Source: Dipteris shenzhenensis (Eukaryota; Polypodiophyta; Polypodiopsida; Gleicheniales). Taken from it: a stretch of DNA of 64,000 nt. Of the stretch, positions 44,136 to 54,994 are shown piece after piece. The notes under the pieces are model-generated. The model was not told where the DNA came from and ran no database searches. It was given only the letters and a program-made list of their open reading frames with translations. Position 1 is the stretch's first letter. Every line of letters starts with the position of its first letter. The stretch lies in NCBI GenBank assembly GCA_047967505.1, contig CM106540.1; one strand, written 5' to 3'. The translations under genes and the position numbers were made by a program.

Positions 44136-44594
44136 GGAGGGTAGAGGATCTGAATAAGTTGTGGGATGAAATATAGAATTTTGTGCAAAGAGGTCCCCTT
44201 GATGCATATATTCAGGACTTCAGTCGATCGTTGGTGTGTGTCACTAGGGAATGAGCAGCCACCTGCCATCTTGAAGAAGGAAAATTTCATTTCAAGTCTT
44301 AGAGGCCCTTTGTAGATGAAGCTGGAACTGAAACCTGTAGCCAATTTCCAAGAAGCTATGGATCTGGCAAAAGCAAAATAGTGGAAGATGATCAGAATGG
44401 AGCAGTTGACCACGGGAGTACATAAAATTCCAAGGAGGGAGGAACAACCTTCCATGGGCATTTTGGTTGCACCAGGAGAAACAAAGAATACAAAAAATGA
44501 CAGTTCACGTAAAGAAATGCATTCAGAGGGAAGTAGCAAGCTAAGGGTGTCCACTTTTTGTTCACTCCCCAATCCTTACGAGGTGGAAAAATAA
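44136..44594 (+). pseudogene. Gypsy gag, C-terminal part (continuation of 34036-34283)
   Basis: Begins at the second GGA and encodes NFVQRGPLDAYIQDFSRSLV, then, after a frameshift, NFISSLRGPL and KLELKPVANFQEAMDLAKAK, all typical of gypsy gag. In-frame stops include a TAG just before NFVQRG. The last part ends at a TAA at 44592-44594. No zinc knuckle, protease or RT follows, so the element is truncated on this side. The split across CACTA-2 dates CACTA-2 as the later insertion. Confidence 0.65.
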
Positions 44595-45424
44595 GCTTTT
44601 TAGCACACAAAAATGCAAATCTCACCTACTTCCCTATGGATCTAGTCTTTGAAGTCTTCAGACACAACATCACACATGCTATTGTGCACACAATGGTATA
44701 GTCTGATCGAAAATTCAATGCACACACAAAAAATTTATTTGTGTCACACGGCATGGTTCCAGGGCGGTCACACCTTTGTCACGAACAGAGAGTGTCATAT
44801 TAAATTCTAAATTTCTCTCTCATTTTAGATTAAATGTTATTGAAACTTTGTAGGTGGTCTCTTTACATTATGTAGAGCTTAACTTGATTTATTGATAATT
44901 ATTTGAATGATTTATCTAATTAAAAATAATTATTTATAATAAATAAAGTCATAAAATACATGCATTTTAGTAACACACCACATTTTTTTACTATTTTGAA
45001 TAATTAAGAAAAATCCAATTCGGTGGAAGGTTAGTAGGCACATAAGGGTGTGTGGTTCAATCATCAAATCCTAAATCCAACGGTTAGATTTAGGAAGATT
45101 GAAGTTTAATTTTTACTTTTACTCCTTAGATGATCAACCAAGAATATTAAAAATAAATCTACTAATTCTCAAACATGACCAAACATTTCAAAAATGTCAA
45201 TATTTTTAGTCCTCCGCATGATGAATAAGTGGAAAAATTTTTGGTTAAATTTGAGTAAGGGAAACGTACAATATGGCCTCCAAGAGTGAAATCTCCCTTT
45301 TGTGGGGGAAAAAGGGCCACCCAAGCCTAATACCAAGACAAGGTAGGCTTGGTATTAGGCTTGGTGAGGTAGGCTAGGAGCATCACCGACCCTAGTGGCA
45401 AGCCTTTGGAGTGTGCATGCTACC
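44595..45424. other. No gene recognised; one perfect hairpin
   Basis: AT-rich sequence without a supportable gene. At 45322-45363 a perfect 16-bp inverted repeat (CAAGCCTAATACCAAG and its complement) with a 10-bp loop could form a hairpin. Confidence 0.55.
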
Positions 45425-45850
45425 CATGTGAGTGGGCTATTTTTGCCTTGCCACCATGCCACGTTGTTAGACCGCATGGTGCCATGTCATCAAGGAGATG
45501 TGACATCACTCCTTGCCATGTCACCTTAGATTGCCACACGTGTTGCCACATCAGCCACATGTGCCACCTCATCATTCCACATCATAGGAACTCTTGGAGC
45601 CATGTCATCACACCTTGCCACCTTGGCATACCTCGTCAACATTGCCACATCACCAATCCCTCCACCTCAATTTGCCATGTCAATCTACCACCTCATGAAT
45701 GCCAACTCATCATGCCACATCACATTTCCACGTCATGGAACAGACTCATATATTCCACACCATATTGCCACATCATCACCATGCATGGTGCCACATCAGC
45801 CACATGTATACACATCATGATGATGGCGAGCCACATCATCAACATGCATG
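45425..45850. repeat. Degenerate repeats of GCCACATCATCA type
   Basis: Roughly 15-25-bp units built around GCCACATCA, CCATGTCATCA and CCACCTCATCA. ORFs here are His/Thr/Ser-rich artefacts. The complementary motif (TGATGATGTGGCA) fills 60005-60600 in the leader of copia-2. Confidence 0.7.
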
Positions 45851-45884
45851 GTAGGTTATACATGCATGTGATTTGAGTGCGTGA

Positions 45885-46165
45885 GGCATAGAATATCACG
45901 ATCAAGGTTTATGACCACGATCTGCATGTAAGTTAAACATGCATGTGATTTGAGTGCGTGAGGCATAGAATACCACGATCGAGGTTTATGACCACAATCG
46001 AGGTATTTGGAGGTATTTGGACGTGGCAAAATAATCGAATTGTCATGGTTTATGACCACGATCAAGGTATTTGGAGGTATCCAAAAGTGGCAAAATAATC
46101 AAATTGTCATGGTTTATGACCATGATCGAGGTATTTGGAGATATTTGGAAGTGGCAAAATAATGA
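45885..46165. repeat. Left cluster of CGATCGAGGTAT repeats
   Basis: Four to five units of about 60 bp carry CCACGATCGAGGTTTATGAC, GAGGTATTTGGAGGTATTTG and GTGGCAAAATAATC. The core CGATCGAGGTAT is shared with the palindrome cluster at 53745-54330, on the other side of the DDE-like transposase. Confidence 0.75.
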
Positions 46166-46549
46166 AATTATCATGGTTTATCGCATAGGTTATTCTCAAA
46201 TTGCATTACGAAAATATTAATCAAGATAGGCACATATGTTATGTGAATATTAAACTGAGATAAAATCAAACGATGCAAATATTCAAAATTAACATTAGAT
46301 TCCATGTATATATAATATGATTAAAATCAACTTGACCACAAAAATTAGTTTCAAAACAAAATCAAACGGAATTTTAGTAGCCAATTATTTTCAATCTTAA
46401 CACCTGCTCCACCAATAATAATCAAGAGCAATCTAGTGGATGAGTTCGGGCTCTCTATAAGACACCACGTTTTGGTTCATTTCACCCATTCTTAGCCATT
46501 CTTGCCTCCCCATCACTTTGTCACACCTTCCATCCTACTTTCATTGAGA

Positions 46550-49500
46550 ATGGGTTCTCAAAGCCGTAGAGCTAGTAGACGTGAAAGATGTAGGAACCCC
46601 CCCCCCAAATCTCATTGATGAGGAGCGCAAGCGGAAGGCTCACGAGCGCAAGAGAGCCTCTAGAGCTAGAGCTTGCACTGCCACTACCGATCCACCTCCA
46701 CCTCTACATCCCACCTCCACCTCCACCCCCACCCCCACCCCCACCCCCACCTCCATTGTCCCCCCCTCCACATCCTCATCTGCTCCCCTACCTCCATCCT
46801 CCGCCCTTCCCCTAGCCACCTACATTTTGCCCTCCACCTCTACCTCTTCCCCCTCCACCCTCCCCCCTCCACCCTCCCCCCTCCCCTCCCCCTCCCCCTC
46901 CCCCTCCCCTCCTTTCCCTTGGCTCCTCCCTTCCCCCCTCCACCCTACCATCTCCCATTGATCCCCCTGCCCCACCTTACAGTAGCAGTGTTGCTTCACG
47001 ACATGACTTGCTGAAGTCCACTATCCGTCGTCGTACTAGCAAGATTGTGCAATCTTTTTTAGTGACCTTACACTAGCTTCACAGTCTACTCTTCTCACAT
47101 CCCTGATTGATCACCCTAACTTGGTAGAGTGTAGGAGGCTTGTTGGTCTTGGTGCACGTAGAGATAGGGTTGTATGTAGCGAGGTCCTTAGCAGTGTTCG
47201 ACGTTCCTATGCTTCTATTAAGCATAGGAACTCCAGTGATGCCTTGGCAACATGTCGTGCTATTGTGGCTGCCATTAGTAGACCTCATATGACAGGCCAT
47301 GTGCATACCGCTTCACGTCTTCTTCAAATCGCACCGCGCACATTGTGAGCAGGCATGATTTATAGGAGGCAGAGTCTAGAGGATAGTGAGACTAATGCTC
47401 TTTGGGCTTCGAGTGGTCGTGCACCTCGCAGCGATCGATTATTGGATGATTCCACTAGGTCCTTCATACAACAGTTTTGGGAGGAGCATTGCAAAGCATC
47501 CCCGGTGTTCAAGAAGGCATTGTGGAAGAGGGTGTCATGCGGTGTGTACATTGAGCATGGTGCATGTTTTTTGGAGTGTATCCAGACTGAGTTGTACACT
47601 CAGTTTGTAGAGGCAGACCCGAAGTTTAGGATTGGACAGAGGTCATTTGAGAGATGCATGCCATGGTTTGTGCGATGCTCTCAAGAGCGTGACACGTGCT
47701 GTTGTCGCTACCATGTGGATTTTGGATTGATGTATGACTTGATGTTCATAGGGGAGTGCTCAGGGGGGTCACTCATTATATGTAACCCTATCACGTGAGT
47801 TCAACAGAAGGATTTTTTTAATATCTAAATTTAACAAAAGTTAATTTACATAAGGGAGTATTTAAAACAATTTTCAAAAAAATTTACAGATTTGTATAGC
47901 AAAAGGGTACATTTTATTAATGAAAAATTTACAGATAAGGGATTTTACAAATATGCCTTGAACGCACGTGATATAGAGGGTTTATACATAGTGACCCCCC
48001 TGAGGGGGAGTGGTTCCTACTAGCCCTCGTGACTTCATTCATTCCATATTGTGTACACGAGATGGCGATGCTTTATTCCACTCCCTTGATTGTGTGGAAG
48101 GTAGGTGTACTTTGTGTGGTGACTTTGCTAGAGTGCCACGAGTTGCACTGGATACTTGTGATGTGCAAATGGTTCGTTCGCAGCAGTATGAGTATAGTAC
48201 CCTGACATTAGATGGTGGTGCACAGTCGAGGAGGTTGCAGCTTGTGGGGAAGGAGACACCATGTGTCGTATTCATTGACAGTTTTCGTGGAAAGCTATAC
48301 CGCTACATACGCCACTCGCACACTGCGAAGTGGGAGGATCGTCAGTTTCGTGCATGTTTGAGGACATTTCCTATAGGGGTGGTTGTCTCAGTGGTGGACT
48401 TTGCAGAGAATTATACCTTTGCGCCACAGCATGAGATCCAATCGGAGTATTATTTCTCCAAACAGGTGACGTGTGATTGAGTTATTGGTTTTTTTATGGC
48501 CTCATTATATTGAATTGTTTCAATAGTCATATTTTTTTTCAATGCCATATTGCAGGTTGCTATATTTGTGCACATTAGCTATCGTCATGCACAGGCTCAT
48601 GTGGATGGCATTGATAGCACCATGGACTCACGCGTCATTGTGCGAGAGTATCACTTCTACATTAGTGATGATCGATCGCATGATGACCATTTTGTGCAGC
48701 ATTGCTTCACTTTGCATGATAGTTTCTTGAGGGATCATGGTGTCACATGGCAGCGGCACTAGATCTGGTCAGACGGCTGTGGTGGTCAATTCAAATCTCC
48801 TAGACAGTTTTATTGGTTCTGCAGATGGCACCGTTAGACAAGCATTCAGATCACATGGAGCTACTTCGAGACAAGACACGGTAAGGGAGAGCACGATGGT
48901 GCAGGTGCTTGCATGAAGCGTGCTTTGCATCAATACCAGTTGTTGATCACTTCAAGGATGCACATGACGTGGTGCGGTGGTGCAGCCAGTACTTATCCAC
49001 TAGTGCTATCTCCTCGTTTCAGTCACGCGATGATAGAGTGGTGAGCCAGTATTTTTGGTGCATGGACATTGGGAGTATTGATCAGTCTAGGCCTTTTGAT
49101 TGTAGTTCAGTGTCTGGCACTCTTGATTTCCATTCCATCAGGAGCATAGGTGAGTCTCACCCCGCGATCTTTTCTCGACAGTTTGCATGTTTTTGCTCTG
49201 CATGCATTGATAATGATTGGGGAGGGTGCTCCATGATACCATGGGCTGATCCATGGGCACGGTGAGGGCTTTCTCCCTTCCAGCCTTGGGAGGAGGTACA
49301 TGATGATCAAGATGTGGGATTCAGTTCCTCTAGAGATTTTGACCAGCTTACAGATATGTTGCATATTGGTGATATCTTCGCGGTCATTGCTTCGGAGGGC
49401 AATGAGGAGGGTATGGATTATTACTTGTTGCGATGCTCTATGGTGAAGAGTGTGCTTAATGAGGATATAGTGGATGGGCATGGGATGCACTTCAATTCTC

Positions 49501-49745
49501 ATAGCATGATCGTAGGTGGCCAATACTTTCAGCAGATACAGAGGTGTGGTCGTTATATTGAGTTCCAGGAGTACATGGCAGATCAGGAGGCATACATGTA
49601 TTCTCATCTTGTTGTTGTGATCAAGATTACTTTGAGTCGTGTTTGCACTCGCAAGGCGACGTCCACTCCACGATGGCACCTTGTAGTGGATGATCACGAG
49701 AGCATACTTGCAACTATTGGCATGAGAGCCGATCCTAAGGAGTAG
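46550..49745 (+). pseudogene. DDE-like transposase pseudogene of uncertain family
   Basis: TATAA at 46456 precedes ATG 46550. The N-terminus is basic (ERKRKAHERKRASRARA) then Pro-rich, with a run of ten C at about 46597-46606 that breaks the frame. The middle is readable at 47040-47758 (a TGA at 47349; YIEHGACFLECIQTE, RSFERCMPWFV). It is cut by MITE copy 2, then resumes at 48013-48465 (CEGRCTLCGDFARVP in part; FIDSFRGKLYRYIRH). A 90-bp intron, 48466-48555 (AACAG|GTGACG ... TTGCAG|GTTGC), precedes VAIFVHISYRHAQAH. Then come SDGCGGQFKS and HGKGEHDGAGACMKR, resembling the second-Asp and His-Gly-Lys-Gly region of some eukaryotic cut-and-paste transposases. Stops are TAG 48760, TAG 48835 and TGA 49263. 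A frameshift lies near 48930. The C-terminal part (49314-49745) resembles a small reader-like beta domain. I cannot assign the superfamily. Confidence 0.6.
47759..48004 (-). mobile_element. 246-bp MITE, copy 2, with 8-bp TSD GGGGAGTG
   Basis: Begins CTCAGGGGGGTCACT and ends AGTGACCCCCCTGAG. It is flanked by GGGGAGTG at 47751-47758 and 48005-48012. It has the same length as copy 1 (26228-26473) and is its reverse complement at roughly 90% identity. CACGTG is conserved in both arms of both copies. It interrupts the DDE-like transposase, so it is younger than that element. No ORF of its own. Confidence 0.93.
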
Positions 49746-50060
49746 CACATTACATATCATAGTTTTGCGATCATCAGTTGATCAGATAGATTTTTATTGG
49801 GTATCACTAGTTGATTACATATTTTTGTATTCGATATGTAGAGGCTCACTGTGTGACCATACCATTGTAATTTTCATGGACTCATATTTTGTATTTCACT
49901 ATGATGGTTTTATACACGTTCATACACATCATTGTATTAGTTTCTATTTTTATACATGATGTCCATTGTCTTCTCAATGGGATTTGTTGTTTTTGTAAAA
50001 CAAAAAATTGTTTATTAGTAGTAATGTTGTAATTGTGTTTTGTGCTTTAGGACATTTTAA
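49746..50060. other. 3' flank of the transposase, no gene
   Basis: T-rich sequence after the transposase stop with candidate polyadenylation-type AT runs. Nothing else recognised. Confidence 0.45.
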
Positions 50061-51960
50061 AAATGTGACTAAGAAAATTCGTGCATGTACTAACCAAATA
50101 CACATGTGGACTTATCTGTTGGGGTTGAAACTCTGCACGGCTCTTAGGCAACCGTAGACCTACATCCATGCAATATTTGGTCTTCAAATGATTTGGTATG
50201 TGCCACATGGAAGGTATAATGCGTACATTTTTGCAAGCACTCCCTACTAGTGACTACGTATGGAAAATGGCGCACGTTCTAACCAAATATGCATGTGGAC
50301 TTATCTGTCCGGGATGAAACTTTGCACAGCTCTTAGGCTACCCTAGACCTACATCCATGCAAGATTCGGTCTCCAACTGATTTGGTGTGTGCCACATGGA
50401 AGGTATAATGCGTACATTTTTGCAAGCACTCCCTAATAGTGACTACGTATGGAAAATGGTGCACGTACTAATCAAATATGCATGTGGACTTATCTGTTGG
50501 GGATGAAACTTTGCACCACTCTTAGGCTACCTTAGACCTACATCCATGCAAGATTTGGTCTCCAACTGATTTGGTATGTGCCACGTGGAAGGTATAATGC
50601 GTACATTTTTGCAAGCACTCCCTATTAGTGACTACGTATAAAAAATGGCACACGTACTAACCAAATATGCATGTGGACTTATCTATTGTGCATGAAACTC
50701 TACACGGCTCTTAGGCTACCCTAGACCTACATCCATGCAAGATTTGGTCTCAACCTGATTTGGTATGTGCCACGTGGAAGGTATAATGCATACATTTTTG
50801 CATGCACTCCCTACTAGTGACTAGGTATGGAAAATGGTGCATGTACTAACCAAATACGCATGTGGACTTATCTGTTGGGGATGAAACTTTGCACCACTCT
50901 TAGGCTACCTTAGACCTACATCCATGCAAGATTTGGTCTCCAACTGATTTAGTATGTGCCACATGGAAGGTATAATGCGTACATTTTTGCAAGCACTCCC
51001 TATTAGTGACTACGTATAAAAAATGGCACACGTACTAACCAAATATGCATGTGGACTTATCTATTGTGCATGAAACTCTGCATGGCTCTTAGGCTACCCT
51101 AGACCTACATCCATGCAAGATTTGGTCTCCACCTGATTGGGTATGTGCCACGTGGAAGGTATAATGCATACATTTTTGCATGCACTCCCTACTAGTGACT
51201 AGGTATGGAAAATGGTGCATGTACTAACCAAATACGCATGTGGACTTATCTGTTGGGGATGAAACTTTGCACCGCTCTTAGGCTACCTTAGACCTACATC
51301 CATGTAAGATTTTGTCTCCAACTGATTTGGTATGTGCCACGTGGAAGGTATAGAAGAGAGTTGTGAGATCCTTTACATCCATACTCTGCTGCAGGGACAA
51401 GCATCAGGTTGCTATCCCTACTAGTGACTACGTATAAAAAAAGGTGCACGTACTAACCAAATAGGCATGTGGACTTATCTATTGGGGATGAAACTTTTCA
51501 CGGCTCTTAGGCTACCCTAAACCTACATCCATGCAAGATTTTGTCTTGAACTGACTTGGTATGTGCCACGTGGAAGGTATAATGCATACATTTTTGCAAG
51601 CACTCCCTACTAGTGACTACGTATGAAAAATGGCGCACGTACTAACCAAATATGCATGTGGACTTATTTGTTGGGGATGAAACTTTGCACAAATCTTAGG
51701 CTACCCTAGACCTACATCCATTCAAGATTTGGTCTCCAACTTATTTGGTATGTGCCATGTGGAAGGTATAATGCGTACATTTTTACATGCACTCCCTACT
51801 AGTGACTACGTATGAAAAATGGCGCACGTACTATCCAAATACACATGTGGACTTATCTGTTGGGGATGAAACTTTGCACGGCTATTAGGCTAGAACTACA
51901 TCCATGCAAGATTTGGTCTCCAACTGATTTGGTATGTACCACTATAATGTGTATAACTGA
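50060..51960. repeat. Tandem array of about 187-bp units, partly in dimers
   Basis: About ten units share CATGTGGACTTATCTGTTGG, GATGAAACTTTGCAC, CTTAGGCTACCCTAGACC, TACATCCATGCAAGATTTGG and GCGTACATTTTTGCAAGC. Variants with CTATTGTGCATGAAACTC recur at about 50681 and 51060, suggesting a dimeric unit of about 375 bp. One unit near 51350-51410 has its central part replaced by unrelated sequence. No coding potential. Confidence 0.9.
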
Positions 51961-53643
51961 TCCTGGACGCGTACTAAGGTAGTCTACGTGATGACCAAGC
52001 ACAAACTCGGCGTATAGCTGCATGGAAAATGACCTAGCTATCTGATGGTTGTGAGGCAATCGACCACCATTCGCAACGAGATATCTTGGATAAATGTGTG
52101 TTGCTATGATGGGGTGCCTACAACGTAAAATATAAAAGGGCTTCCCTGATCGTGGTCGCATCGCCTCAGTGTGACCATCCTAAAACATATCCTCTAAGGC
52201 TTGCCTATGAGGTGACTCATGCTCAAACAACTCTCGAATGGCTCTCCAATCCAAGCCATGACCACCAATCTTTGCCTCAGCCTGTGCCTCAAAGGTATCC
52301 AAAACGTCCTCAACTGTGTCTAATCGACCTAGAGCATCAATGACTAAATCGAGACTCGCAACCAAGTGAGGGGGTGCCCTAGCATCGTGCAGTGCCCTCA
52401 TCTCAACTCTCAAAATCGCTATCTGCATATGCACAGTGGTGCGAGAACGTGCACGCTGGCTGGTGCATGCACAAAAAAACACATGGAAATTAATATTCTA
52501 TTTGGGTAATGAAAATTAATATTCTATTCAATGGGACTTAATAATCTATTTGGGTAATGAAAACTTTTAGCTAGCCAATTTTGATTGAATTTTTGCAAAA
52601 GCTCATGACAAGATTTCATAGAATCACATAAGTCTTTGTATTTGTCTATGTAACTATATCCATACATAGATCTACAACCTTCCCTAGTTCCCTATTTCTA
52701 TAGTTTCACGTGCCACCTAAAGGGATTGCTAGCCACATGATCTACCCTCTCCTTGCATCAACCTCTCGCACCATATGATTTGAAAATGATGTGTAGGTGA
52801 ATGTGTTGTTCAAATCATCCTATTTGTTTGATTGATTACACTTAGTCACATACTCCTTAATGAGGTAGGATGTCGTTGGGATCATCCTATGCACCTAACG
52901 GTAGATGGGCCAAATGTGTGGCTATGCCTACAACAGTGCTATGTTGCAAATGCAACACATGCACTCCCTACATGCTCTAAGTTGCTCCACTCTTCAATGG
53001 AAGATGCACACACAATAGTTATTTAACGGTGTTATTGAAAAAGGGATTTAGATGTACATCCTTGGTCTTATTTCATTTTCAAAGAAATTTCAAACTTTGT
53101 GTTAAAGATGCTACACTTCCCTTATTTGAAAAATAATATAAAACTACTTTAATCTCTTTTCTAAAAGAAATGAAGTAGATGATTTAAGAAAACAAATCTA
53201 CGTTTTGACATTTAAATAAAAACTTCACTAACTTGAAAAATAATATAAAAGCTACTTTAAACTCTTTTTTTCTTTTTTTTTATAGATGATTTCTAACAAC
53301 AAAATTTAAACGTTTTTATATTTAATTAAAAACTTCACTAATTTAAAAGATAACATAAAAAATACTTTAATCTCTTTTTTTTTTTAATAGATGATTTTAA
53401 AAAACAAAACATATACATTTTGACATTTAAATAAAAACTTAAGTAATTAAAAAAATTATTTAAAAAAACTTTAAAATGCATTTTAAAATTTGAAATATTT
53501 TATAATTAAATAAGATATTCCTATAAACTAAAATTTAAATAAATTTTTACAAAAAAAAATGCTACACTTAAAAAACCTTACGTGGAATCTCCCGCTCCGT
53601 CCATCTCCATATCTCCGTCGATCTCCATCGGTCCTTCTTCCAT
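51856..53643 (-). pseudogene. Accessory gene of the putative DDE element, minus strand, function unknown
   Basis: A TATATAAAG box at about 53716-53724 (minus strand) lies upstream of ATG 53643. Exon 1 (53643-53582) encodes an acidic MEEGPMEIDGDMEMDGAG and ends at CAC|GTAAGG. After a long AT-rich intron, a second exon begins near 52465-52470 (acceptor CACCAG). It encodes an Arg-rich start and a helical segment (LVASLDLVIDALGRLDTVED, then LDWRAIRELFEHES). A TAG at about 52180 is followed in the same frame by YIYPRYLV-like and SMQLYAEFVLGHHVDYLSTR residues. I recognise no domain. The exon 1-exon 2 link is inferred from splice signals only. Confidence 0.35.
52490..53575. other. AT-rich region with imperfect tandem repeats
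   Basis: From about 53085 to 53450 a unit of about 115 bp (AAAAACTTCACTAA, ATAATATAAAA-CTACTTTAA, CTCTTTTTTT, ATAGATGATTT) is repeated three to four times. The rest of the interval is AT-rich without a gene. It would be the intron of the accessory gene. Confidence 0.6.
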
Positions 53644-53744
53644 CGCTCCAGCAATTTCGTCGATTTCAATGAGGAGGAGCTTGATCGAGGTTTGAAGAAT
53701 GAGGGGGGTCCCTCTCTTTATATACGAAAATTTAGGGTTTCAAT

Positions 53745-54330
53745 ACCACGATCGAGGTATGCCGATGCCACGTACCTCAATCGTGGTATTTGACATGCCA
53801 CATACATCATCGGTCTAGCATACCACTTGCAATGTGAGATACCTCGATCATGGTATTTGACATGCCACATAGTACCGATCGGTCCAGCATACCTCGATCG
53901 AGGTATTGACATGCCATGATACCTCGATCGAGGTATGTTAGCTACTAGTGCAGTACATGTCGGATGCCACATACCTCGATCGTGGTATTTGACATGCGGG
54001 CATGTCATCAGTCGAGCATACCACGATCGAGGTATGTGGACTTGCCATTGTACCTCGATCAAGGTATGTCAGATGCCATGTCGGATGCCACATACCTCGA
54101 TCATGGTATTTGACACGACCCATGTCATCTATCCATGATACCTCGATCGAGGTATTTAGACTTGCCACGATACCTCGATCGAGGTATAGGTGTCTTGCCA
54201 CAATACCTCGATCGAGGTATAGGCTCGGTTCGGTGGATTAAAATGGAAGACCTCGATCGAGGTATTGGCTTGGTTCGGTTGTCCTCGTGTGCCAATTTCA
54301 TTGGAGATGATACCTCGATCGAGGTATTTC
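53745..54330. repeat. Right cluster of ATACCTCGATCGAGGTAT palindromes
   Basis: Six exact copies of an 18-bp perfect palindrome at 53889, 53919, 54138, 54170, 54203 and 54310. Many one-mismatch variants accompany them (TACCACGATCGAGGTATG, TACCTCGATCGTGGTATT), separated by GACATGCCA/TGCCAC spacers. ORFs on both strands (PRSRY and DRGI repeats) are translated repeat. Confidence 0.92.
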
Positions 54331-54650
54331 ACACCGAAGCAAAACCTTTGTATTTTCACTCGAGGAGGTGTCACACTCCCTCGCAAGTGGTCCGAAAGTG
54401 GACACGCTTAGCTTGCTGCCTCGTATGAGGTGGTTGACATGTTCAAAAATCTTCATCTCAATCTTTTGGGAGGTGCAAGAAGAGGACAAGGAAGAGGGCC
54501 CAGGCCACCATACCAAAATCCAGGGAACAGATAGAATTTAGGAGCAGGTTGAGGAGCTAATCAAAGAAGGTTTGAACCCTATAATTGTTACAATTGCCAG
54601 GATTGGGGTCACACCAATCCAATTTGTGAAAAAATAGAGGGTGTAGCTAG

Positions 54651-54906
54651 TGACAAAATATGAAGAGGGGAGAGGAGAAGAGTGGAGATGAGGAGAGAGG
54701 GCACAACTAGAGAGCACACCACAAATGACTAACTGTAACTAGATTTAGTTGAAAGAATAGAATATATACAAACCCTTTTAGGGTTAGGGTTAGGGGATCT
54801 AACCCTTTCATTTATAGCACTCTATAAGGTTAGTGCTATGCACATATGATCACATGATGGTGCGATGCACACATGATCACATGATGTTGAGCGTGAACTC
54901 TCAACA
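54651..54906 (-). repeat. Copia-2 3' LTR (256 bp)
   Basis: Minus-strand ends TGTTGAGAGTTCACG ... ATATTTTGTCA. A TATAAA box lies at 54811-54816 (minus strand). It includes a short telomere-like stretch (TTTTAGGGTTAGGGTTAGG on the plus strand). A purine-rich GAGGGAAGG just before it (minus strand) is the likely polypurine tract. Confidence 0.95.
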
Positions 54907-54994
54907 CCTTCCCTCAAGATCAACATCATGAGGTAGGCCTTCCCTCAAGATGATGATTCTGGGGAATCAAAGAAGGACTGAGGATTACATTCCA

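Larger units (their letters stand above)
45885..54330. mobile_element. Putative DNA transposon of uncertain family
   Basis: I infer one element because clusters sharing CGATCGAGGTAT lie on both sides of a transposase-like pseudogene (plus strand) and an oppositely transcribed accessory gene (minus strand). This is the plan seen in the two CACTA elements, but here the genes converge. Terminal inverted repeats and a TSD were not found, so the boundaries are the outer repeat clusters. Two independent elements are possible. Confidence 0.4.

Noticed and set aside
46615-47014. Three overlapping Pro-rich ORFs as separate genes
   Set aside because: They are alternative frames through a C-rich repeat in the N-terminal part of the DDE-like transposase.
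53718-54386. ORFs with repeated PRSRY and DRGI residues
   Set aside because: They are translations of the CGATCG palindromes on both strands.
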